Assembly: GCF_000003605.2 (NCBI RefSeq)
Contig: NW_003156598.1
Coordinates: forward strand, 1 to 41,259
From: Saccoglossus kowalevskii
Taxonomy: Eukaryota; Hemichordata; Enteropneusta; Harrimaniidae
Direction: 5' to 3'
DNA: 41,259 nt
Of the stretch, positions 31,101 through 41,259 are shown in pieces. Every line of letters begins with the position of its first letter. Positions within the stretch are counted from its first letter, which is position 1. Both the position numbers and the translations under genes were made by a program. The notes below the pieces were generated by a model. That model had not been told where the DNA came from and made no database searches. It saw only the letters and a list, made by a program, of their open reading frames with translations.

Positions 31101-33605
31101 AAAGTTATTTTAAATTAAAAATGAGAAATGCTACCATTAAATGAATAAATTGGTTGTTGGGGATTGGTGGTACCTACATGACAATTACTAGTTCCATCAA
31201 ATTCTACCCCCCCCCCCCACACACACAACCATTTGGTGTAACCCTCCCCATTTGAAAGTGTTGTTTCTTTTAGAGCTATGTTCCCAAATTATTTGAAACA
31301 TTCCATTCATTCGACGGTCATTTTTAAAAAAAACGTGCCTGCTTTTGCGGCATGAGGTCACTTCAGGATAATTTCAGTTAATTTTCCATCTGAAGCGAAC
31401 ACAGTGAGTAATAATGCAAACAATGTTTCAAATGATGACACACCGTCCACGTTCACGTTATACGCATGCGTGAACTCGATTGACACGCGTCCCAGATACA
31501 CCTGCTGTGATTAATATGCAACTAAAAATCCCTGGAAATCTCTCGCCTTGAACTCGACCAAGAAAGTCACACAATTAACTCCTCCAATTCTGATTTTACG
31601 GCATTTTACCTGTCGGGTTAGCTAACGGCCACTTTGATTCAAGTATTACTGCTTTGTTCAGGGACGTCTCTAGGCGAAGGAGGCAATTAATACATTGAGT
31701 TATTATTTTTATTTTCGTCTCGCGTGCACAACTGCAGGACCTGGGTAATATTTCGTGAAAACTTGCTTGCTATATTGTTGTTCAGTCAGTCTCAATTATT
31801 AGCGTGACGAGTGGCATAAAGTGTGGATGGGTACTTTCTCCAGGCTGTACGTAGGAATGCCCACATGTATAAGTAAATTGGCCTCTCGCGGGTGTTAGAA
31901 TCCAAGCAGAAAAAAAAAACACCCACGATTCATCGAGAACGGGAAGATTGGAAAACTTTCGCTTAGACATGCTGAAACTAGAGATCAAAATGACGACTTG
32001 TTCACATAGCAATCTGAGGCAGTACCAGCCGAGACTCGGAGTGGGAAACTATGAAACGGAAACTCGGAAATGGAGTTGCAAATTGACACTTTATCGAGTA
32101 ATTGAAGTGGCTGTGGGTATTAACTGCCGATGAAATCGACACGGTTTGAAAACAAATAGATTCGCCGGCACCGATTGTCTCACATCGACCCTTTCAACGG
32201 CTGATTAAATTGGCGAAGAAACGATATAATTTCTTTCAAAACTACTACGAATAAGACACTAACATTTTTGGGAAGCCATCCAGTTCGTACCCGCCAATTA
32301 GGTCACTGTAAAAACAAATGCAGGTAATTTAGAAACACGTGCGTTTTTCCTATATTTAGACTTAGCAGACGTGTGAACATACTTCTTTCATACAAAAACA
32401 TTAACCCTAGGGTGTATGATGACGCAAGGGAGATTATTATCTTATAATCCCTACTAAAAATACATTCGTCGACATAAGCAACGGTGTTTAAGCATACGTT
32501 GAGAAAGTGGACTATACGACCAAATCAGGAATTATTTCACTCGATCACGGCATTAACTCTGGTAGTATAATACTCGAAGTGATTTTCTTTGTTTATTTGT
32601 TGCCACCCACATCGACACAGCTCACTTGAATAGACAAATAGTTTGAAAAAATACTTAGAGCTCTGAAATATCTACTATTTTCTCTTCCAATTGCGCAATT
32701 TTATTGCTATTTTGATAATTTAATGGAATAAGAACAGTAAGTGAGCGTTAATCCAAGGCCCCATGTGTTGAACTCCCATGGCTGACATGATGTATTAAGT
32801 CAACATAGCGGGCGTGCAACGCCATCAAGGCTATTACCGGGGATAATATACGGCTGGTCAATGAACCAGGGAATGTTGTGGCCCAGGCCTCGGAAAATCT
32901 TCATTTAGGTTCATTAATTCAAGTTACCGGTATGCTCTGAAATGTTAACTTTTCATCTTCGGCAAAACACAATCAAACACTGTCCGCGAATACCCCGTCA
33001 ATTACGTGTTTACGAGATTCTGGCACGTGCCGAATACTTTGATGTCTGTACAGGGACCATAACAGTTGCGTCCATGTTAGGACCCACTAGGCTCGAGCCG
33101 AAATCGCGCCCTCATTCGTCACATGGCAGGCGGTACCGGTATGCATGTTCCGCTGTATATATCCGATGTTATTTTCTGTTATAGTATTCATTATTAACCA
33201 TTGTGTAATAGAACGGCAAAGATGAATGCGAAGAACCGCCATTTTTTTCATGTCGGTGTAGCATTGCAAGTAGAAACTGATTGCAGCGTAAATGTGTGCT
33301 GCAGATACCCCTCCCCCTCCCGTGGCTGTGGCGGTGGCGGTATTCGCCTGTTGAACACGTACACAACTGGCTGAAAACTGGGCCCAAAAAATGACGCTTT
33401 TAGGGTAAAAAATAGCAGAAAATCTTAAAAATATTGGTCAAAAGGATCGGCTCGACCGTAAAATTGGGGATCAAATAACTGGCGCATACCGGTATACTTC
33501 TTGTATAAATGATTTTTTTTTATTAATTTTGTTAGAAACCATGACATTATATGTTTATTAAAAACATAGTTAGAAAATAGTGTTAAGATTAGTGTACCAG
33601 ATAAT
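28140..33605. other. Long intergenic stretch, no gene seen
   Basis: No open frame resembles a known protein. A 118-codon antisense frame at 28244-28600 runs through a G homopolymer and low-complexity sequence and is not credible. Homopolymers occur at about 28480 (G) and 31207 (C, followed by ACACAC). Several CACGTG motifs are present (28775, 29009, 29858, 32338, 33025). Confidence 0.6.
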
Positions 33606-33609
33606 TATT

Positions 33610-35750
33610 TGTCTTTTAGATAAAACAGGCAGAAGAATAAAAATGCTAGGAAATCCTCTGGAGGTATAGTAATTCTATTTAAATCTACACTAAAGGTAGG
33701 TTTAAGTAAAATTACAAGCAAATGTAAGGAGTCTTTTTGGATGAAATTGCATAAAGAATTCTTTGGTTTAGATAAAGATTTGTACTTAAGTAATGTATAT
33801 ATCACACCATTGGGATCATCGTATTATCTCAACAGTAATGTTACTGATGAAGATATATTTGATATCATCACAGATAAAACTGCAGTTTTCAAATTATGGA
33901 AATGTGTGCATTCTGGGTGACTTAAATTCCAGAACAACAGAACAAAAGGATACTATGCAAGAAGTTGCAGCTATACCGTACATAGAACTCAATAATGACA
34001 TTAGAGAAAGTATGGACAAGGTGAATAATAAATATGGCCAGTATTTATGTAGTCACTGTATAACAACAGATATGATAATTGGCAATGGTAGAATAGTAGG
34101 AGATTTATCTGGTAAAGTTACATGTTACCAGTACAATGGTGTAAGCATGGAGGTAACTTTTTACCTCCATGGTGTAAGCCAGGTAGACTATTTTATTGTT
34201 CAAAAGATCTTCTTATCGCAGATTAGATATTTTAGAGTTAATCAGCTAAACCACTTATCAGAACAGATTAAATAACAGTTTCAATTAATGCTGATTATGT
34301 TACTGACAAGGACATTGACACCTCATTGGTTCCTTACAAACAATATATCTGGAACAATTCTTCAAAATCAAGATTCACTTTGCAACTTAATTCCCTAGAA
34401 ACTGCTAGCAAAATATAAAAAAATCTGGAAACTAACTTTGAACACAAGAACGGTGATAGCTTGGTATTAGAGTTCAATGACATAATACATTCTGCCGCAG
34501 ACAAATTTGTCAAAAAATGTAAATTCAAACAAACACTGTTAAACAATTTATTAAGTATGGAGAAATATAATCTGGCACATTTTTGGCATACCATTAAACA
34601 AATTAAAGAATTTAACAACTGTGATGCACTAGAGAGAGCATTACTAATCTAAGTGGTAACCCTGAATTTGATAAAAAGAAATGATTGATACTATCCACAA
34701 ACTAAAAACTGAGAAATCACTTGTTCCTGACTCTATAACCAATGAGATGTTCAAATATTTTGTATAAACAAACTTTTCAATCAAATCTTACAAGTGGAAG
34801 ATTTCCAACTGAGTGGAACACTAGTTATCTAGTACCACTGCATAAAGCTGGGGATATTACAGTTGTTAACAACTATTGGGAAATTGCCCTATCAAATTCC
34901 ATTTCACAACTTTTTAATATTATTCTCAATAACATGCTTTAATTATATATGGACAACCAAAACTATATTCAACATGAGCAGTTCGGTTTTCGGAAGAACC
35001 ACCGTACAACTGACAGTATTCTCATATTAAAATCACTCATTAATAAATATACCAATAAGGGAAATAAAGCATATCTATATGCTTGTTTTGTCGACCTGTG
35101 AAAGGCTTTTTATAGTGTTTGACTGGAAGGCATGTTGTTTAAATTACTGAAAGCAGGAGTCAGAGGTAAATTTTTCCACTTGATAAGGTCAATGTACTCT
35201 ACCACAAAATATGCAATCAAAACAACACATGGTTGCACTGATAGATTTCTGTCATCAACTGGTGTAAAACAGGGGTGCAATCTAAGCCCACACCTGTTAA
35301 CATTTTTTATTAATGATCTTTCTAAAAATATTTATTCAAATCCTGTGAATCTGGAAGATGTATCAATCAATTCATTACTCTTTGCTGATGATGTTGTGAT
35401 ACTCTCAGATACAAGAGCAGGAATGAAAAATACTCTTGATAAACTTGAACACTGCTGCAAAAAGTGGAAACTTCAAGACAATATCATTAAGACAAAATTA
35501 TTGTATTTAATAAACTAGTTACTCTTATTAATATGGATTTCTACCTAAATAACAACAAAATCCAAGTAGTTACATCATATAACTATCTTGGTATCATTTT
35601 TCAAAGTAATGGTAATTTTAAACTTGCCATTGAAAATCTGGTGATGAAAGCACAGCGTGCATTAGGTATTCTTAGGCAAACTATCACTTTACATAACCAA
35701 ACTCTTTCTATTAGTAATGCTTTACAGCTTTTCAAAGGTTTCTTAAAATT
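33610..35750 (+). mobile_element. Broken APE-type non-LTR retrotransposon (endonuclease plus reverse transcriptase)
   Basis: An apurinic-endonuclease-like domain starts near 33628 (SSGGIVILFK, then CKESFWMKLHKEFFG). After a frameshift near 33890 it continues with CILGDLNSRTTEQKD, NNKYGQYLCSHC and SQVDYFIV. Linker fragments follow in broken frames. Reverse-transcriptase blocks are TEWNTSYLVPLHKAGD, QFGFRKNHRTTDS, FVDL followed by a TGA and KAF (motif A), TGVKQGCNLSPHLL (35257-35300) and LLFADDVVILSD (35375-35410). The WKLQDNIIKTK and YNYLGIIFQSNG tail matches the thumb. At least two frameshifts and several stops make it inactive. Both ends are truncated: the frame leaves homology around 35740, before the usual C-terminal Cys/His region, and no poly(A) tail is seen. 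The clade is not assigned. Confidence 0.9.
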
Positions 35751-35754
35751 ATAA

Positions 35755-38700
35755 TTGCTTTCGAATAAAATCGTGTTTTTGTTTGTCTTGTCGCACGAAT
35801 TTTAATAATTATTGGAATGTACATTACAATGTGCACTTATGTTACCGAGACATACGTGCACTAATATAGTGTAAGTATCTCACTTGCAGAGTTCATTCGA
35901 ATCGTGTCATTTGAGAAATTACGTCGGTATCATCGGTATACTGGCTGTGACTGGGTACTCACTTGCAGACTACGGAATTCATGCGAACCATGGCATTTGA
36001 GAAGATACGTAAACAACGATATACTAACCATGAGTGGATACAAGTAATTTAATGTTGTCACACTCAATGAATACATCGATTATGTACAGTATATGCTCGT
36101 TTGATGTCACAATTTTACTGTTTCCACTGCAGTCACGCGACGTAGTCTTGCTAACACCGGTTACTGCCAGTTGTGTATTACAATTACTTCATTCATACAT
36201 AATACATGTCTTTTAGTTTTTAAATATAGGTCAGTAACTGGGTCAGCCCGTGACTAATTAACCTATAAAGCACAAAGCGAATTTTTGTTTGTATCCAAAC
36301 TCAGTTTCAGTTTCAATTCAGTTTCAAGACTTGATCTTGGTACCAATGTGTTCCCTGGTATCTAACATATGACGTCCTCTCCATTTTCGCATTTGCATTT
36401 TACAGTTTTAATTTAAAAAAATCTTGCACGAGCTGGTAAATCTCTCAAGGGCATATATTGGTGGGTAATATCTAATAAATGAGTAATCTAACACAGACCA
36501 TGAACTTAAACACCCAAACAGTGAATGGTTTTGACCGGTCTGTATGAAAAGTATGAACCTATTAAAGATTACTTGTGGTATACCAACTGTTTGTTTTTTG
36601 TAACATAATACAATGTAATCAAATAAGAGCACTATTCTTCTCAGAGTGGACTAGGTTCAAAGTTTGAAATTCCCACCATAGAATATGGCGTTGAGATTTC
36701 TTAACTTTATCATAATTGGTAATCATTAAATGTGTATGGCACGTTATTGATCGTGAAAATACTCCAAAGAATGTGTTCACACCACTACGACGTGGGATTT
36801 GTAATAACCTCAATTTTGGCCACATCGATATTGTATTGGTCAATCAAACTGTATATTTCAAGCATACTCACAGACGAATTCGCATGAAACCAAGAATTTT
36901 CAGCTTAAAAGTCGGGTCTTTGGTAAATTTTAACTTCACGATTAGAGAGGAATGGATTGTTTAGTTAGTGGGTTGGTTTATTCAGTTGGTTGGCTTGCAA
37001 ACCTCTGAGCGCGACCGCTTGGTCATCGTCTTGAAACCAAGTTACGTGCCATTTGCAAGTACGCTATCATATAATTAATGGCCCCACATATGTGCACGTA
37101 CTCGTTCCAACAAAGACTTCAACTTTGTATGCAACTGTCGAAATTAATAAGTAGGTATAAAGCTGAATTAGTCTCAGTATTAGTGTTTTTGAAAAGAAAT
37201 TACATGTACGTCATGTCATGTGACAAGTGTCAGCTAAAAGCAATTACGTCATATCACGTGATGTGAAAGTCGATGAGAAGAAATTACGCCACGTAACCAA
37301 TTTAATGTAACGTTAACGTGTCAGCGAAAATAAACATAACATCTCGTGATTAATAGTATTTATGAGAATAACATATCGAATTAATCTCCAGACGCCAGCC
37401 GTTTAATTGGGTCATTTCCTCGCACAGGGGAGGATGTTTACATCGAGTTCACCAAAGCGTGCAATTTGGACGATGATCGAAAGATGTTTTTCATCATTTT
37501 CATCCCTTCTGTTGTAAATTGACATTCTTTATCGCGTGGAACATGGAAGTGTTTATAATCCTACTCGGAGTGAGTCTATTGGAACCTCTGAAATTTGCCA
37601 GTTGTATGTTTTAGGGTGAATTCCATATATATAACCTCGCTTGATAGTCCCAAACCCGCCCCTCGGGCCAAACAAAGCCTTGATGGGTGTTTGTGTTCCA
37701 CTCTTGGCCTTAATGTATGGATTTCAAATAAAATGTATAATTTCTAGTTTGTTATCATTTTGTTAACATAATGTTTGTTTTATCACTATGAACATATGCA
37801 ATTAAAGCTAGAAAATTTGGCCTGGATTGCGTACATGCATTACGTCCGATTAATTCCTGACATTCAGATTCTAGCTGGTTGAGGGCGCTGTTAAATAGCT
37901 AGACGCCGATGAGGATATCGACCACCCAAGTATTAAATGCACTTATGAAAACCCCTGAGTGAGAGCTATACCGCTGATCCTTGATATTATCGATATTAAC
38001 ACATCACGCACTATATTAACATCAAGTTTTTAAACAGGCTCTCGAACTGCTTGCGGCTCATGTGTTCGACTATTTTCGTACATGGAATTGCGTTGAACCC
38101 AACCATTCATACTACGTCACCGCTACATAAGTGCAAAGACGCGTCTTTATTAAACTATTGCGTGCAATATTACAATAATATTAATCTTCACTAATCCGCT
38201 GCCTTCGTCATGGGAGCTTTGATGAGCGAGTTCTATTTTTAAGAATCGAGCGCGACGTTCGACATTTTGCTGAACACGAGTCTAGTTACACCAATCAGAT
38301 TTCAACAGGGTCCAAATTATGACATTATCTCAGCACAGGATATAATTTTAGTGATTCTTACACGAGGTGGGTTAACATTCCCGGATGTAGCCTGGCTGGG
38401 GTGCAGAAATACAAACATGTCAGTTTGCTGATATCCAATAGAAGGGAATTTCATTACTGTGTCGTCAATTGGAACATCTAGAAGCACAATATGACGCGTG
38501 CAATTTTACGCGCATGCGAAACGGAGTGTCACAGTGGTATCTTCGGCTTCCGGGAATGTGGTATATCCCGGTAAATCGTAACAAAGTTATTTTCAAACAT
38601 CTTTACATATGAGGGCGCACTTTACAGAAGCAATATTATGGGAGTTCGTTTTGAATTTTCTTTCTGAGAAGAGTATAATATCTGTGTATAATGTGCAAAT

Positions 38701-38822
38701 AGTATATCATGCGGCAAAGACGGAACTGAAATCGAGAATTCATCTCCGTGACTTGTTAACACGTACATATTCCGTTCCCATTGCATCTACTACATTTATG
38801 TAAATTATCTCATCAAGAACGA
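35755..38822. other. Intergenic, no gene seen
   Basis: AT-rich with short unrecognised frames (for example 36716-36964). A cluster of AGTTTC motifs lies at 36302-36326 and a GAGGGCGCTG motif at 37881. Confidence 0.55.
36302..36326. promoter_or_regulatory. ISRE/IRF-like motif cluster
   Basis: CAGTTTCAGTTTC is followed by a third CAGTTTC. The reverse complement GAAACTGAAACT fits the interferon-stimulated response element pattern GAAANNGAAA bound by IRF factors. No nearby gene start is seen, so a function is only a possibility. Confidence 0.25.
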
Positions 38823-38932
38823 GCCTGACATGTAGACGTGAGTTGCGCCCTCGCCGACCGAACAAATATCACACTAACACGTGTTGGGTTTAGAGCTTCG
38901 CGGAGGGCGCAAGTCATGCCACCTTGTCAGGC
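38823..38932. repeat. 110-bp inverted-repeat element with GCGCCCTC ends
   Basis: The left arm GCCTGACATG...TTGCGCCCTC and the inverted right arm GCCTGACAAG...TTGCGCCCTC match at about 25 of 34 positions, around a ~40-base centre. No clear target duplication is seen. It may be a tiny MITE or a foldback element, and it could form a strong hairpin. Confidence 0.55.
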
Positions 38933-41177
38933 TACTTTCTAAGATAATAAAAAAAACGTGAGTGATTTCATGGGAACATATACATTTTATCTCTCTATAT
39001 CAGATAACTAAGCCCTAACAGTCAAATTGTGGAATTATTTTTTCTGCGAATACAAGAGCTCTCATTCAAATGAAAGATATGAACAAGTAATGTACGCACC
39101 TACAAAACTGATTTTATTGTTTAATTGGGGAGGGGGGGCACTCAACGAGTGTACAAAAATTCATGTAAACAATGCATTTTACATGTGTTTTGTATGTTGC
39201 TATGAGTCCCATATCGAACAGGACGCGGCGCAGCGACCACCACTCTTTAATCCTTTGATTATTTGAACAGCAACAAAAAATCTGATTATTAATTAGTGTC
39301 CGAAAACTTATTTTCAACATTTGAAATATGTATATCTACGAACCTCAGTCTATATGCAATTATTTTATTTATTTAACTTTTTTCAAACTCGTTATTCAAC
39401 ATCTTTACTGACGTCATTATCAGTCCTGATCAGTTCTTCTTGTCATCACTTGTGGTCTTGGTATTTTGATTTGTCGCAAACCTCTAACTTCGGGGACTAA
39501 ATATTTTACAATTTGAAAGCTGCGGCAACAACCAGTCACGATTGTTTTTTTTTATTTCAGAAATATACCAACTCACCCTCATAAGTGCCTATTAATAATG
39601 TGGCTGGGCGTGTACATTTCTGAAATCACCTCTACACTATGCATGACTGTGTGATAGAACCATAACAATGTATCCGAAAGATCTAAACGTATTTGTTACT
39701 AACAGCTTGTAAGAACCGATGAGCGCCATCTATGTTGAACTTTGGGTTAAAAATGTCCTTTATTTGCCTATAGGGCAGAAATGTGTGGATTTTAGTCAAT
39801 GATAGGATATCCTCGGGGGCGGACATCCGGGCATTTTCACCGCTTGGCAACCCTGGCGGTGAAAACAAAGGCCAAAAGCTCCCAGAAAACGATACTTTGG
39901 GATGGTGGTTGAGACTACCCTGAACAGTGTAACAAGATTACCCTACATGTGTAACATATATAAATTTGGTTGTTCAGGATTACTTCAAAGTTGAGTTTGT
40001 GTTGTTTTCACCGGCTCGACCGTCATTCCACAGCAGAGCAAAAAGAGCCCATAGAAATGCATGTACAGTGGTGCACGTCTTAGCAACGTGGAACGTCATG
40101 TGACGTAGCTCTGCTTTTTAGTAGGCAAAACAGATTTTTTCCCACTGTGATATGAAACATAATAAAACATAAATTAGAATGAAAGAAAGAGTGGAAATCG
40201 GATACACTTAACTATCTCCAACGTTTCTACAGATAGACAGCTTAAAGCTAAAAACAGTAAAAACTCTTTAAAACAATCTTCTGAATGAAATTTATTAAAA
40301 GTCCAACAATATAATCATACAATTTAAAAAAAACAAAAACATGTTGTTTTAAAACCTGAAAGGTTTACAGTTTTTGTTAGCATAGGGTTGTATGGAAAAG
40401 ACATGAGGCCCCCCCCCCAGCCCTCCAATTTCCATCCTATAATCCTTTGCAAAATTTAATATGGTGGAAATAAACTTCTGCCCTATATTTGCCTTGCTGT
40501 AATTTAGATGCCATTTTGTTTTGCTTCAAATGTGTTGACAAAAACAATTTAGTCATTATTAGTACATAAACAAATAATTAATATTCCTGTTACTCAAATA
40601 ATACAACATGTATTTTATAAACCTCAATATTCATTGTAGGATAATAAAACAGGAATTGTATAAAAATTCCCAAATAACAGTACAAGTAATAGATATAAGC
40701 AAAATCTCGCTAGCCAGATTTGACAGGGAAAGTACATTGTACTGTAATTTTTTATTTAATACTACATAATGACTACACTTTGACAGTTAGAGAGAATATT
40801 ACTAACATTTGTTATTCAGTATAAATGTCTTCAATCTGCATGTTTTATTTGAACCAAATTTTATCATGAAAATTGCACGCATCAAAATTTTGTTTGAGTT
40901 GTTGTAACCACGAGAAGACAATTTTAAATGAAATTTAACCAATATCTTGAAAAATATACATAGAACACATATCAAATCAAAGGAAATTGAATAAAAACAG
41001 TTTGAGTTGTAATTGTAAGCAGAACAAAAAACTTAGTCAACATAGAAGATGACGGCAACATAAACATGTAAATGACAATAGAACTCATCATTTCTCTCTC
41101 AAGTTTGTGAAATTAAAATCTAGTGAAATTGCTCAAAACATCAAAATAGTGAAAATAAATGGTTATCAGTGTTCTCC
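38933..41177. other. Intergenic, no gene seen; possible minus-strand 3' UTR at the right
   Basis: Very AT-rich from about 40130. The minus strand carries AATAAA at 40291-40296, which could end a transcript entering from the right, but there is no coding evidence. A C homopolymer lies at about 40409. Confidence 0.4.
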
Positions 41178-41259
41178 ACAAGGGGTTTTAGGCGGGCGGC
41201 CCGCCCATCAAGTTTTACGGCCGCCTAGTAACTCTCAACACCCGCCCACCAACGTACAT
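41178..41259. repeat. GC-rich repeat end at the window edge
   Basis: An abrupt GC-rich block containing GGCGGGCGGCCCGCC (a palindrome around one central base), then GGCCGCCTAG and CCCGCCCACC, within AT-rich flanks. It looks like the border of an interspersed repeat running out of the window. Confidence 0.4.

Overview
The window is animal nuclear DNA: a spliced gene with GT-AG introns, several kinds of transposon remnants, microsatellites and long AT-rich non-coding stretches. The repeat content (non-LTR retrotransposon debris, short inverted-repeat elements, a minisatellite) and the intron-rich gene suggest a marine invertebrate, either a deuterostome such as a hemichordate or lancelet, or a lophotrochozoan. 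The sequence alone does not settle which.

Region 1-14474 is dominated by one plus-strand gene, RRM1, the large (alpha) subunit of class I ribonucleotide reductase. Fifteen exons join in frame into 759 codons plus a stop. They correspond to human residues 37-792, with a 3-residue insertion in exon 11. All active-site, specificity-site and C-terminal redox cysteine positions I could check are intact. The first ~36 codons (start of the ATP cone) were not found and probably lie left of the window. Thirteen introns are GT-AG and one, after codon 490, is GC-AG. The introns carry a non-LTR retrotransposon tail, a 58-bp minisatellite whose unit contains a splice-donor-like motif, a 1-kb inverted-repeat element with TTTA target duplications, two related array-bearing elements ending in the same small hairpin, and short MITE-like elements. 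A 444-bp MITE with TTA duplications lies just downstream of the stop, probably in the 3' UTR.

Region 14475-27290 has no confident host gene. It holds a minus-strand reverse-transcriptase remnant (19034-20100), microsatellites, a perfect (ATT)30 tract, a weak minus-strand ORF with a look of receptor TM6-TM7 (21044-21615) and many CACGTG and TGACGTCA motifs.

Region 27291-28100 holds a compact, apparently intronless minus-strand gene for a 205-residue PH-domain-like protein. It has a TATA box at a plausible distance and an AP-1-like site upstream.

Region 28100-41259 is mostly featureless except for a broken plus-strand APE-type non-LTR retrotransposon (33610-35750) and a 110-bp inverted-repeat element (38823-38932). 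There is also a GC-rich repeat end at the right edge.

The two host genes show no functional link. RRM1 makes deoxynucleotides for DNA synthesis; the PH-domain protein is of unknown role. I found no convincing new biological system. The most interesting items are the intronic array elements with shared ends, the donor-motif minisatellite, the GC-AG intron and the TATA-driven PH gene.
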